A DNA stretch of 64,000 bases. It comes from Bosea sp. BIWAKO-01 (GTDB lineage Bacteria; Pseudomonadota; Alphaproteobacteria; Rhizobiales; Beijerinckiaceae). Position 1 is the first letter of the stretch. Each line of letters begins with the position of its first letter. Location of the stretch: positions 2,167,501 to 2,231,500 of the forward strand of contig NZ_BCQA01000001.1 of NCBI RefSeq assembly GCF_001748145.1, given 5' to 3'. The notes below the pieces were generated by a model. It did not search any database. It had not been told where the DNA came from and saw only the letters and a program-made list of their open reading frames with translations. Position numbers and translations under genes: made by a program. This document shows, piece by piece, positions 50,789 through 60,216 of this stretch.

Positions 50789-51454
50789 ATGAACGATACG
50801 GTTACGCGGCTGGCCGCCACGCAAGCGGCGATTGCACGCGCCGCGCGTGATTTCGAGCGCCGCCCAGTAGATGTGACGCTGATCGCCGTTTCGAAGACCA
50901 TGCCGGAGGAGGCGATCCTTCCTGCCCTGGAAGCGGGGCAGCGCGTCTTCGGCGAGAACTACGTCCAAGAGGCCAAGGCGAAATGGCCGGGCCTGCGCGA
51001 GCGCTTTCCCGATGTCGAGCTGCACATGATCGGCCCGCTGCAGTCGAACAAGGCACGGGACGCGGTCGCGCTGTTCGATGCGATCCATACGCTCGACCGG
51101 GAGAGCCTGGCGAAGGAACTTGCCCGCGAGATCGCGAAGGCCGGCCGGGCACCGAAACTCTTCGTGCAGGTGAATACCGGCGAGGAACCGCAGAAGGGAG
51201 GCATCAATCCGGGCGACGCCGACGCGTTCCTCGCACTCTGTCGTACGCATCACGGTTTAGTGATCGAGGGGTTGATGTGCATTCCGCCAGCCGACGAGCC
51301 GCCCTCGCCGCATTTCGCGCTGCTGGCCAAGATCGCTCTGCGCAATGGGATTGGCGGGCTCTCGATGGGAATGAGCGCCGATTACGAGGCCGCGATCCAG
51401 CTTGGTGCTACCCATGTTCGTGTCGGTAGCGCGATCTTTGGGGCCAGGGCGTAG
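50789..51454 (+). CDS. YggS-family pyridoxal phosphate homeostasis protein
   Basis: A 221-residue single-domain TIM-barrel protein that binds PLP without known catalysis and buffers vitamin B6 pools. The PLP lysine lies in VTLIAVSKTMPE (K at about residue 37), with the family segments FGENYVQEAKAK (about 54-65) and GLSMGMSADYEAAIQLG near the C-terminus. It is divergent from leuS. Length and motifs are normal. Confidence 0.93.
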   Translation: MNDTVTRLAATQAAIARAARDFERRPVDVTLIAVSKTMPEEAILPALEAGQRVFGENYVQEAKAKWPGLRERFPDVELHMIGPLQSNKARDAVALFDAIHTLDRESLAKELAREIAKAGRAPKLFVQVNTGEEPQKGGINPGDADAFLALCRTHHGLVIEGLMCIPPADEPPSPHFALLAKIALRNGIGGLSMGMSADYEAAIQLGATHVRVGSAIFGARA

Positions 51455-51544
51455 GGAGCCCCCTGTTCGCGCGCCGGCGACGGGCCGACTCGACGGTAGT
51501 GCCGAGTCGGCCCCAGGGCCTACTGAACGCGCTGACTGCCGATC

Positions 51545-52114
51545 CTAGCGGATGTCCATGACGCAGCGCCGGGCAAGGCGCGGCAGCAGCTTCTGAAAAA
51601 CATGCCGCTCGACAGCGACGCAACCCGCCGTGGGAGTGAAGCCAGGCCGGGCCAGATGCCAGAAAATCGCACTTCCACGGCCGCGAATCACCGGGGCGTC
51701 GTTCCAGCCCATTTCGACGATGACGTCGTAGAGATGGTCCTCGCGTGTGAGCCGCTCCTCGGCTTCGCCGGGCGGGCGGTCGATCAGACGATTGTAGCGC
51801 CGGTCGGCACGATCGTCGCACCAGGCATCGCGAGGTGCGATCCTGCGTAGCGGCAAGGTGCTATGGGGGCGGGGCAAGCGGTCGGCGCGATAGAAGATGC
51901 GCCGCAGCGGCAATGTGGCGCGGGGAGTGCCGCCATCGCCTTCTCGCTTGGCGACAATGATGCCGGAGCGGCCAAGTGCACAGGGAAAACAGGTGCCGCC
52001 AGCGATCAGAAAACCCTTGCGGCGATCATGCACGGAGCGGACGACCCGCAACCGGGTAAGGCCTCGCCGCAGCTCACCTGGACCGGCACTGCCGGCCTGA
52101 TCACATTTTCTCAC
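51545..52114 (-). CDS. L,D-transpeptidase (YkuD domain) family protein
   Basis: A short 189-residue protein with the catalytic YkuD motif in the form H153...TAGC165VAV (HLARPGFTPTAGCVAV). Family members cross-link peptidoglycan or attach lipoproteins via this cysteine. There is no signal peptide I can see, so localisation is unclear; a different start could change this. I chose GTG 52114, which leaves a 72-base gap to the divergent regulator gene; the frame is open further but would run into it. The N-terminal region LIAGGTCFPCALGR is consistent with the variant family common in Rhizobiales. Confidence 0.8.
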   Translation of the reverse strand: MRKCDQAGSAGPGELRRGLTRLRVVRSVHDRRKGFLIAGGTCFPCALGRSGIIVAKREGDGGTPRATLPLRRIFYRADRLPRPHSTLPLRRIAPRDAWCDDRADRRYNRLIDRPPGEAEERLTREDHLYDVIVEMGWNDAPVIRGRGSAIFWHLARPGFTPTAGCVAVERHVFQKLLPRLARRCVMDIR

Positions 52115-52186
52115 GGATATTCCACCCCACCTGACTTGCAGTCGCGATTCAGCGGGCTCATGGTGCCGGAATCGCAAACTGTTCAA

Positions 52187-52882
52187 ATGATTGCCATGCC
52201 CGCCGTCCATCATATTCTTCTGGTCGACGACGACCAGACGTTGCGTGACGCGCTCGCTGAGCAGCTCGCGCTTTATGACGAGTTCCGGATCTCGACGGCT
52301 GCGACGGCATCCGCCGGCGTGAAGGCTGTTCAGGCCGAACGGGTCGATCTCGCCGTCATGGATGTCGGGCTTCCCGACATGGATGGTCGCGAGGCGGTGA
52401 AGGTGATGCGCCGCAACGGCTTCAAGAGCCCGGTGATCATGCTGACCGGGCAGGGCTCGGACGCCGATACCGTGCTCGGGCTCGAAGCCGGCGCCAATGA
52501 TTATGTGGTGAAGCCGTTCAAGTTCGCGGTGCTGCTGGCGCGTATCCGCGCCCATTTGCGGCAGTACGAAGCGAGCGAGGATGCCGTCTTCCAGGTCGGC
52601 CCCTATACCTTTCACCCAGGATCCAAGCTGCTTGTCAGCGAGAAGGGTTCGAAGACCAAGCTCACCGAGAAAGAGACCGCGATCCTGCGCTTTCTCTATC
52701 GTGCCGGCCGCAAGCCGATTGCCCGCGAGATCCTGCTTCAGGAGGTCTGGGGCTATAATTCACAGGTCACCACCCACACGCTGGAGACCCATATCTATCG
52801 TCTGCGCCAGAAGATCGAACCCGATCCGGCCAATGCGCGACTGTTGGTGACGGATGCGGGCGGCTATCGCCTGAATCCTTGA
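52187..52882 (+). CDS. OmpR-family response regulator
   Basis: A 231-residue two-component regulator. The receiver domain (about residues 8-125) has the acidic pocket VDDD (14-16), the phospho-acceptor D59 in VMDVGLPD and K109 in VVKPF. The C-terminal winged helix (about 135-230) shows LTEKETAILRFLYRA and VTTHTLETHIYRLRQKIE, typical OmpR/PhoB. No histidine kinase gene is adjacent, so the partner is unknown. ATG 52187 and ATG 52196 are both possible. A cyclic-nucleotide-binding protein gene follows six bases later and is probably co-transcribed. Confidence 0.9.
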   Translation: MIAMPAVHHILLVDDDQTLRDALAEQLALYDEFRISTAATASAGVKAVQAERVDLAVMDVGLPDMDGREAVKVMRRNGFKSPVIMLTGQGSDADTVLGLEAGANDYVVKPFKFAVLLARIRAHLRQYEASEDAVFQVGPYTFHPGSKLLVSEKGSKTKLTEKETAILRFLYRAGRKPIAREILLQEVWGYNSQVTTHTLETHIYRLRQKIEPDPANARLLVTDAGGYRLNP

Positions 52883-52888
52883 GATTTC

Positions 52889-53353
52889 ATGGCGCTTAAC
52901 GACGACATCGCATTCCTGGCCAAACAGCCGCTGCTGGGTCTCATGGACCATGACGCCTTGCGGCTCGTGGCCTTTGCCGCCGAGAATCGTATCCTGCGAG
53001 CCGGCGATGTGCTCTTCCGCCGCAACGACGGCTCGGATGGTGCCTATCTCGTCGTCTCGGGTGCGATTGCGCTCATGAGCCGGGATGACGGCCAACCCGC
53101 CGACGAGGTGGTCGGTCCAGGCGGGTTGATCGGGGAACTGGCGCTGTTCGCCTCGATCAAGCGGCCGGTGACAGCCGTTGCGCGCGAGCCCACCCAACTG
53201 ATGAAGCTCTCGCGCAGCGTGATGCGCCGGGTGCTCGGCGAATCCCCGCAATCGGCTCAGGCGATCGCGGCTGCGATCGGAGAGAGGCTGCAGGGCTTCA
53301 TGAGCGAACTGTCACAGGTTCGCGATGCGCTGATCGCGATCGATCGAAGCTGA
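52889..53353 (+). CDS. Cyclic nucleotide-binding domain protein
   Basis: The 154-residue protein consists of one CNB (Crp-type beta-roll) domain (about residues 10-125; segment GAYLVVSGAIALMSRDDG and GGLIGELALFASIKRPVTAVA). There is no DNA-binding helix-turn-helix, so it is not a CRP-type transcription factor. In the phosphate-binding cassette the pattern GELALFASIKRPVTA retains GE-L but has K-R-P in place of the classical arginine spacing, so cNMP binding is uncertain. It lies six bases after the response regulator, which suggests a shared function. Confidence 0.85.
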   Translation: MALNDDIAFLAKQPLLGLMDHDALRLVAFAAENRILRAGDVLFRRNDGSDGAYLVVSGAIALMSRDDGQPADEVVGPGGLIGELALFASIKRPVTAVAREPTQLMKLSRSVMRRVLGESPQSAQAIAAAIGERLQGFMSELSQVRDALIAIDRS

Positions 53354-53362
53354 AGCGCTCGA

Positions 53363-54178
53363 TCAGAGCTCCAATGTCACCGTGACGGGAACGTGGTCCG
53401 AGGGCCGCTCCCAACCGCGTGCTTCACGCAGGAAGGTGACGTCGCGCAGGGTCGGCTTCAATCCGTCGGAGAGCCAGATATGGTCGAGCCGGCGACCCTT
53501 GTTCGAGGCAGCCCAGTCGGCGGCGCGGTAGCTCCACCAGCTATAGAGCTTCTCGGGTTCGGGCTGCAGCGTGCGCGCGGCATCGATCCAGCCAAGCTCG
53601 GTGCGCAACGTCTCCAGCGTCGTGGTTTCGATGGGTGTATGGCTGACCACGTCGAGAAGCTGCTTATGGCTCCAGACATCGTGCTCATAGGGCGCGATAT
53701 TGAGGTCGCCGAGCAGGATGCTTGGCCGGTCGGTTGGTCGTTTGGCGATTCCCCAGGCGCCAAGTTCGTCGAGAAAGGCGAGCTTGTGGGCGAACTTGTC
53801 GTTCAGGTTCGGATCCGGGATGTCGCCTCCGGCCGGGATGTAGAAATTATGGATGGCGACGCCCGCGGCAGCGCCAGCTCCCTTGTCGAGCACGACCGTC
53901 ATATGGCGGGCATCATTGCGTCCGCACATCGCCATGGCGTCCTTCTCGCTGAAGGGCAGGCGTGAGACGATCGCGACGCCGTTATAGCCCTTCTGGCCGA
54001 TGAAGGCCTGATGGACGTAGCCGATCTTCTCGAAGGCCTTGGCGGGAAACTGCTCGTCAGGAGTCTTGGTCTCCTGCAGGCACAGTACATCCGGCGCGGT
54101 GGTGGTCAGGAATTCCGTCACCATGCCGATGCGCAGACGCACCGAATTGATGTTCCAGCTCGTAACGGTCAGATTCAC
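53363..54178 (-). CDS. xth: Exodeoxyribonuclease III
   Basis: Mg2+-dependent AP endonuclease and 3'-5' exonuclease of base-excision repair. The 271-residue protein has VTSWNINSVRLR (residues about 4-15), LCLQETKTPDEQFP with the metal-binding glutamate, GDLNIAPYEHDVW (N and D catalytic residues) and the C-terminal RLDHIWLSD and SDHVPV. I chose GTG 54178 (VNLTVTSWN), the normal family start; the frame is open further upstream. It converges on the CNB gene, nine bases apart. Confidence 0.93.
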   Translation of the reverse strand: MNLTVTSWNINSVRLRIGMVTEFLTTTAPDVLCLQETKTPDEQFPAKAFEKIGYVHQAFIGQKGYNGVAIVSRLPFSEKDAMAMCGRNDARHMTVVLDKGAGAAAGVAIHNFYIPAGGDIPDPNLNDKFAHKLAFLDELGAWGIAKRPTDRPSILLGDLNIAPYEHDVWSHKQLLDVVSHTPIETTTLETLRTELGWIDAARTLQPEPEKLYSWWSYRAADWAASNKGRRLDHIWLSDGLKPTLRDVTFLREARGWERPSDHVPVTVTLEL

Positions 54179-54332
54179 GCAGTGTTTCCGGATCGAAAGG
54201 GAGCCGGAAACTGGGTCTTGGCAGCGGAAAAAGCAAGCCGCTCCGAAGCCTGACGGCGTTGCAGCCGCTGCCTCGCCACCAAGCAAGCCCAGCGCCCGAT
54301 ATCGCTTGGAGGGCCGCCCCTTCAGCGCGTGC

Positions 54333-55163
54333 TCAGAGCATGCGCTCGTAGTTGATCACGAAATTCTTCGGATCGGGACGCCGCTGCGTATCGAGGTTGT
54401 AGAGCGAGACCGATGTCTCGTAGCCCTGGGGATCGATGACCACCCACTGCCTGAGCTCGTTGGCCGCCATGTCGTAGTTCAGGGTGATCTTCGACGTGCC
54501 GCCAAGGGTCGAACGATCCTCGACGCTGACCGACAGGATGTCGCCCTTGGTGCTGACCTTCGTGATGGTCGAATCTCGCGCAAGGTCCATACGCTCCTTG
54601 ACCAGGAACTTCAGTGGCGTCTGGCCGATCGAGTAGAGATCCTGGGTCGCGAGCTTCTTGTCGCGGATCGCCACCGAGGTGCCATCGGCGATGACCTCCA
54701 TGGTCACGGGCGGCCGATACTCGAAGCGCATCTTGCCTGGGCGCTGGATATAGAGCTTGCCTTCGAAGCGGCGGCCGTCAGAGGCGAACTGGATGAAGTC
54801 GCCCTGCAAGGTCGCAAAGCCATTGAAATAGGCATTGAGACGCTCGACCGCTTCCTGCTGTGTGAGCGGGGCCGAATGCTTGCTGGTGGTCGACTTGACC
54901 GGGACAGCAGCCAGACGGGGCTGTTCGGCGGCGACAGTGGTGACGACCGGAGCGGAGGCGGCCTCTGCAGTTCGCGGCAGGCCGAGCCCCGGCGGTCGCA
55001 TGGGCGGCAGAGGTATCGCACGCGGAGCTGCCGGCTTGGCGGCAGGAGCTGCGGGTTTGGCCTGAAGATCAAGCGGCTGGGCCGCGAGCGGGCCAGACGC
55101 AATGGCGAGCCCAAGCGCGACAAAGGCGCCGAGCGAAGCCTGCATTGGCGAAACGCGTGTCAT
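54333..55163 (-). CDS. LolA-like outer-membrane lipoprotein carrier protein
   Basis: Periplasmic chaperone that would ferry lipoproteins from the inner to the outer membrane. The 276-residue precursor has a signal peptide (hydrophobic LGAFVALGLAIASGPLAAQP, cleavage likely after AxA), then a Pro/Ala-rich linker to about residue 85, then the LolA fold (segment GDFIQFASDGRRFEGKLYIQRPGKMRFEY). ATG 55163 is preferred over TTG 55169. The gene lies downstream of ftsK, the common ftsK-lolA order, in the same direction. Confidence 0.9.
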   Translation of the reverse strand: MTRVSPMQASLGAFVALGLAIASGPLAAQPLDLQAKPAAPAAKPAAPRAIPLPPMRPPGLGLPRTAEAASAPVVTTVAAEQPRLAAVPVKSTTSKHSAPLTQQEAVERLNAYFNGFATLQGDFIQFASDGRRFEGKLYIQRPGKMRFEYRPPVTMEVIADGTSVAIRDKKLATQDLYSIGQTPLKFLVKERMDLARDSTITKVSTKGDILSVSVEDRSTLGGTSKITLNYDMAANELRQWVVIDPQGYETSVSLYNLDTQRRPDPKNFVINYERML

Positions 55164-55345
55164 GAGCAAAGCTGCTCCGATGCTGGGGCCATATCGGCCT
55201 GGATGTTCGCGTCATTGCCTGATGCGGGCAATGACTGGAGGTGGGCGAAATGGCCCGCCGCCTCGGGTAAACGCATCAACCACCGTATGAGTTGCACTTC
55301 AGCGTGGCAATTTGAGGACCTGCCGGTCGTCTCTCTGCCGTCCGC

Positions 55346-57916
55346 TCAATCCTCGTCTTCCCTGGCGCGGCCGGCCTCGACGAGGATCTCTCGCTTGCCG
55401 GCGTGATTGGCGGGGCCGACGATGCCCTCGTTCTCCATGCGCTCCATGATCGAGGCGGCGCGATTGTAGCCGATCTGCAGGCGGCGCTGGATATAGGAGG
55501 TCGAGGCCTTCTTGTCGCGCAGCACGACCGCAACCGCCTGGTCGTAGGGATCCTCGCTCTCGGCCTGGCCCATACCGCTCTTGTCGAAGACGGCGCCGCC
55601 ATCCTCGTCATCACTGCCGGCCTCCTCCTCGGCGGTGACCGCGTCGAGATAGTCCGGCCGGCCTTGCGTCTTCAGATGGGCGACGACCTTCTCGACCTCG
55701 GCATCCGAGACGAACGGCCCGTGCACGCGGGTGATGCGGCCGCCGCCGGCCATGTAGAGCATGTCGCCCTGGCCGAGCAGTTGTTCGGCGCCCATCTCGC
55801 CGAGAATGGTGCGGCTGTCGATCTTCGAGGTGACCTGGAACGAGATGCGGGTCGGGAAATTGGCCTTGATCGTGCCGGTGATGACGTCGACCGAGGGCCG
55901 CTGGGTCGCCAGCACGACATGGATGCCGGCGGCGCGTGCCATCTGCGCCAGGCGCTGGATCGTGCCTTCGATCTCCTTGCCGGCGACCATCATCAGATCG
56001 GCCATCTCGTCGACGATGACGACGATATAGGGCAGGGGGCCCAGATCCATCACCTCTTCTTCGTAGATCGCCTCGCCGGAATGCTTGTCGAAGCCGGTCT
56101 GCACGGTGCGGGTGATGATCTCGCCGGCAGCCAGCGCCTCGCCGACTCGGACATTGAAGCCGTCGATATTGCGCACGCCGAGCTTCGACATCTTCTTGTA
56201 GCGCTCTTCCATCTCGCGCACCGCCCATTTCAGCGCGACCACCGCCTTCTTCGGATCGGTGACGACGGGGGTGAGCAGATGCGGGATGCCGTCATAGACG
56301 GAGAGTTCGAGCATCTTGGGGTCGACCATGATCAGCCGGCACTGCTCGGGCTTGAGCCGGTAGAGGATCGACAGGATCATGGTGTTGATCGCGACCGACT
56401 TGCCCGAACCGGTGGTGCCGGCGACGAGCAGATGCGGCATGCGGGCGAGATCGGCGATCACCGGCTCGCCGCCGATGGTCTTGCCGAGGCAGAGCGCCAG
56501 CTTGTGCTTGGTCGATTCGAAATCCTGGCTGGCGAGCAGCTCGCGCAGGAAGACGGTCTCGCGCTTGGCATTGGGCAGTTCGATGCCGATCGCGTTCTTG
56601 CCCTGGACGACGGCGACGCGTGCCGAGATCGCGCTCATTGAGCGGGCGATGTCGTCGGCCAGCGAGATCACCCGCGACGACTTGGTGCCCGGCGCCGGCT
56701 CGAGCTCGTAGAGCGTCACGACGGGGCCCGGGCGAACCTGGCTGATCTCGCCGCGTACGCCAAAGTCCTCGAGCACCCCTTCGAGCAGGGTCGCGTTCTG
56801 CTCCAGCGCATCCGTCGAGATGGCTGCCGAGGGGAGCTTCTTCGGTTCGGCAAGATAGGTCAGCGGCGGCAGCTCGAAATGATCGCGATCCAGCAGTGAG
56901 GGCTGGGCCTCGCGCGACAGACGCTTGCCAGGTTTCGGAGCAGCGGGCCGGGCGGTGACGCGCGGAGTATTGAGATCGCGCAGGTCCTGCGGTCCATCAT
57001 CATCGTCGATATCGCCATCGGGATAGTCGACGACGCGACTGGCCGGACGCGGGCTGGGCAACGGCTCGGGGGCGAAGACGGGGGGCGCGGCGCGGGCCGC
57101 TTCGTTGAACTGCGGTTCACGACGTACGCGGCTGACGGGCTGGTTGCCAGCGGAGCCAGTGGCGCTGACAGCCGGCTCCGGCGGGTGCGGCAGGCGACGC
57201 AGGATCGCGCCCTTGAGCGCCATTGCGCCATGGGCAAGCCAGCCGACAAGGATGACCGCGAAACCGGGCTCGTCGTCGCGACGCTCCTCGGTCTCGGCCC
57301 AGGACTCGTCTTCGTCGTCGCTGTCATTGACCGGATCTTCGTCGGTGACGAAGCCGAAGCCCGCGGCGGCGGTCACGGCGAGAATTGCGATGCCGGCATA
57401 GAGGAAAGCGACAAGGCCGCCGAGCGCGCTGCCTGCGATGCCGACGAGATTGCGCGTGCCAAACAGCAGGCCATCGCCGATCACGCCGCCCATCCCTGTG
57501 GGCAAGGGCCAGCGCGGCGTCGCCGGAAGGGCGCTCGCGACGGCTGCCGTCGCGACGATACCGACAACCCAGAGGCCGAGCTTGAGCGCGCCGCGATCGA
57601 ACAGGTGGAAGCGCATCAGGCGCAGCGCCCAGATCAGCGGCGGGAAGAGCATGGCGATGACGCCGAGTCCGATCATCTGCATGGTCAGATCGGCGATCAT
57701 GGCACCCGGGCGCCCGAGCAGGTTGTTGACGGCGCCCCCGGTGGCGTTGTTGAGGCTGGGGTCTTCAGCTGCCCAGGTGGCAAGCGCGAGTGCCACGGCT
57801 GCTGTCAGCGCCAGCAGCCCGAGCCCGACCATTTCCGACGTCCGTCGCGACAGGAATTCCCGCGCGGGATCGGGTAGGCGATCGATCAGGGATGAGGAGC
57901 GTCGGATTGTTCGCAT
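55346..57916 (-). CDS. ftsK: DNA translocase FtsK
   Basis: Septal DNA pump that clears chromosome termini during division. The 856-residue protein has four N-terminal membrane helices (about residues 28-190), a Pro/acid-rich linker, the motor alpha and beta domains with Walker [13 protein letters not shown] near residue 500 and [11 protein letters not shown], and the C-terminal gamma winged-helix domain ([24 protein letters not shown]) that reads KOPS sites. I chose ATG 57916; GTG 57937 adds seven residues. The linker is shorter than in E. coli, as usual in alphaproteobacteria. Confidence 0.97.
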   Translation of the reverse strand: MRTIRRSSSLIDRLPDPAREFLSRRTSEMVGLGLLALTAAVALALATWAAEDPSLNNATGGAVNNLLGRPGAMIADLTMQMIGLGVIAMLFPPLIWALRLMRFHLFDRGALKLGLWVVGIVATAAVASALPATPRWPLPTGMGGVIGDGLLFGTRNLVGIAGSALGGLVAFLYAGIAILAVTAAAGFGFVTDEDPVNDSDDEDESWAETEERRDDEPGFAVILVGWLAHGAMALKGAILRRLPHPPEPAVSATGSAGNQPVSRVRREPQFNEAARAAPPVFAPEPLPSPRPASRVVDYPDGDIDDDDGPQDLRDLNTPRVTARPAAPKPGKRLSREAQPSLLDRDHFELPPLTYLAEPKKLPSAAISTDALEQNATLLEGVLEDFGVRGEISQVRPGPVVTLYELEPAPGTKSSRVISLADDIARSMSAISARVAVVQGKNAIGIELPNAKRETVFLRELLASQDFESTKHKLALCLGKTIGGEPVIADLARMPHLLVAGTTGSGKSVAINTMILSILYRLKPEQCRLIMVDPKMLELSVYDGIPHLLTPVVTDPKKAVVALKWAVREMEERYKKMSKLGVRNIDGFNVRVGEALAAGEIITRTVQTGFDKHSGEAIYEEEVMDLGPLPYIVVIVDEMADLMMVAGKEIEGTIQRLAQMARAAGIHVVLATQRPSVDVITGTIKANFPTRISFQVTSKIDSRTILGEMGAEQLLGQGDMLYMAGGGRITRVHGPFVSDAEVEKVVAHLKTQGRPDYLDAVTAEEEAGSDDEDGGAVFDKSGMGQAESEDPYDQAVAVVLRDKKASTSYIQRRLQIGYNRAASIMERMENEGIVGPANHAGKREILVEAGRAREDED

Positions 57917-58070
57917 GCCAGCCGGGCCGCCTTCCACAGGACTACAGGCCGCATCATACCGGCCTCCAGCGATCAGGGTATGAAGGTCAGGTTAAGACCC
58001 GCTTAACCTTGAAGGGGAGCGCCACTCCGGCGGATTGATCGGCCTGCTTCTGCGGGTGGGGTTACCATGA

Positions 58071-58101
58071 GAAAGGCCCCGGCGGGAAACCGCCGAGGCC
58101 T
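58071..58101 (-). terminator. Intrinsic terminator of amt (leftward)
   Basis: On the minus strand a stem built from GGCC/GGCC and CGGCGG/CCGCCG, with a small bulge and a GAAA/TTTC loop, is followed by TTTCTC. It lies about 26 bases after the amt stop, with a parS-like site between. Confidence 0.72.
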
Positions 58102-58117
58102 GTTTCACGTGAAGCGG
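58102..58117. other. parS-like centromere site 4
   Basis: TGTTTCACGTGAAGCG matches the parS consensus in 14 of 16 positions. It lies between the amt stop (58128) and its terminator, in non-coding DNA, about 14 kb from parB and 23 kb from the candidate origin. Confidence 0.65.
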
Positions 58118-58127
58118 CCGGAGGCGC

Positions 58128-59606
58128 TCACATGCTGTAGGCGCGCTCGCCGTGCTCCGCGATGTCGAGGCCTTCGCGCTCCTGATCCGTGGTAACGCGC
58201 AGGCCGACGACGACGTCGACGATCTTGTAGAGGATCAGTGAGCCGACGCCGCTGAAGACGAGGGTGAAGAGAACGGCCTTGGCCTGGGCCAGGAATGCCG
58301 GCCCGAATTCATAGGCCGCGGTGACAAGCTCGCCCGGCTTTGAGACATAGTCCGGGATGCCGCCGCCGCCGAGCGCCTGATTGACCAGGATGCCGGTGGC
58401 CAGCGCGCCGATGATGCCGCCGACGCAGTGGATGCCGAACACGTCGAGCGAATCGTCGTAGCCGAGCGCATTCTTGACGGTGGAGCAGAAGACGAAGCAG
58501 ACCGCGCCAGCGACAAGGCCGAGCACGATCGAACCCATCGGGCCTGCGAAGCCAGCGGCCGGCGTGACGGCAACGAGACCAGCCACCGCGCCCGAGACCA
58601 TGCCGAGCAGCGAGGGCTTGCCCTTGGCCGCCCATTCGACGAAGAGCCAGCCGAGCGCCGCTGCCGCGGTGGCGACGAAGGTGTTGATCATGGCGAGCGC
58701 GGCGGTGCCGTTGGCCTCGAGATTCGAGCCGGCATTGAAACCGAACCAGCCGACCCAGAGCAGGGCAGCGCCGATCAGAGTCATGGTCAGCGAGTGCGGC
58801 GCCATCAATTCCTTGCCGTAGCCGACGCGCTTGCCGAGCAGCATGCAGCCGACGAGGCCGGCGATGCCCGCGTTGATGTGGACGACGGTGCCGCCGGCGA
58901 AGTCGAGCGCACCCCATTTGAAGAGCATGCCGGCATCGGCGTTGACGGCGTCGAGCGCCGCTGTCGCGGCTGCCTTGGCATCGGGGCCCGCCTCAGCGAC
59001 AGCCTTGGCCGCATTGCCGACGGCATCGGGACCGCCCCAGTACCAGACCATGTGGGCCATCGGGAAATAGATGAAGGTCACCCAGAGGGCGGTGAACAGC
59101 ATCAGTGCCGAGAACTTGATGCGCTCGGCGAAGGCGCCAACAATCAGGGCCGGCGTGATGCAGGCGAAGGTCATCTGAAAGCAGATGTAGACGTATTCGG
59201 GGATGACGACGCCGTTCGAGAAGGTCGCCGCGACCGAGTTGCCGTCGACGCCGCGCAGAAAGGCTTTCGAGAAGCCGCCGACGAAATCGTTCAGGCCGCC
59301 GCCATGGGTGAAGGCGAGGGAGTAGCCGTAGATCACCCAGAGCAGGCTGACCATGCAGACGATGGCGAAGACCTGGGTCAGCACCGAGAGCATGTTCTTG
59401 CTGCGCACCAGGCCGCCATAGAACAGGGCGAGGCCGGGAATCGTCATCAGCAGCACGAGCACGGTCGAACTCATCATGAAGGCGGTATCGCCCTTGTTCG
59501 GCACCGGCGCGGCGGGAGCCGCTGCAGTCTGGGCCAGCGCGACGGCCGTGGTCGCGGCCAGCACCGCTCCGACTAGCCCGGCCCGCAATGGGGTCTTGAA
59601 ATTCAT
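58128..59606 (-). CDS. amt: Ammonium transporter Amt
   Basis: Channel-like ammonium importer of the Amt/MEP/Rh family. The 492-residue precursor has a signal-peptide-like N-terminus (LVGAVLAATTAVALAQ) and about eleven membrane helices, with conserved segments such as FVGGFSKAFLRG, HMVWYWGG and DVFGIHCVGGIIGAL containing one of the twin pore histidines. The C-terminal tail GLRVTTDQEREGLDIAEHGERAY is the part that contacts GlnK. It lies 34 bases after glnK; the pair is regulated by nitrogen status. Confidence 0.96.
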   Translation of the reverse strand: MNFKTPLRAGLVGAVLAATTAVALAQTAAAPAAPVPNKGDTAFMMSSTVLVLLMTIPGLALFYGGLVRSKNMLSVLTQVFAIVCMVSLLWVIYGYSLAFTHGGGLNDFVGGFSKAFLRGVDGNSVAATFSNGVVIPEYVYICFQMTFACITPALIVGAFAERIKFSALMLFTALWVTFIYFPMAHMVWYWGGPDAVGNAAKAVAEAGPDAKAAATAALDAVNADAGMLFKWGALDFAGGTVVHINAGIAGLVGCMLLGKRVGYGKELMAPHSLTMTLIGAALLWVGWFGFNAGSNLEANGTAALAMINTFVATAAAALGWLFVEWAAKGKPSLLGMVSGAVAGLVAVTPAAGFAGPMGSIVLGLVAGAVCFVFCSTVKNALGYDDSLDVFGIHCVGGIIGALATGILVNQALGGGGIPDYVSKPGELVTAAYEFGPAFLAQAKAVLFTLVFSGVGSLILYKIVDVVVGLRVTTDQEREGLDIAEHGERAYSM

Positions 59607-59640
59607 GGTTGGAAACTCCTGAACTGTAGGATCGAGAGGA

Positions 59641-60063
<423 letters not shown>

Positions 60064-60077
60064 TCACGGCCGGTCAA

Positions 60078-60093
60078 TTCAAGGCCCGTGCCA
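60078..60093 (-). promoter_or_regulatory. Sigma-54-type promoter for glnK-amt
   Basis: On the minus strand TGGCACGGGCCTTGAA matches the -24/-12 consensus TGGCACG-N4-TTGCA except for one base in the -12 element (A for C). It lies about 100 bases before the glnK start, a normal distance for NtrC-activated glnK promoters. The surrounding gap 59980-60216 holds no other clear feature. Confidence 0.6.
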
Positions 60094-60216
60094 ACTGCCG
60101 GAGGGGGATATGAGGGGATGGCGCAACGAAAGACGCCCCGTCACGCCTCTCGGCACGGGGTGATTGCCTAATAAACAGGCAAATGATTGATTGCTGTGCT
60201 TCTGCTTAGAAAGCGC

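Noticed and set aside
60150..60168. A second sigma-54 promoter on the plus strand (GGCACGGGGTGATTGCC)
   Set aside because: The spacing between the GG and GC elements is two bases too long and no rightward gene follows within a kilobase.
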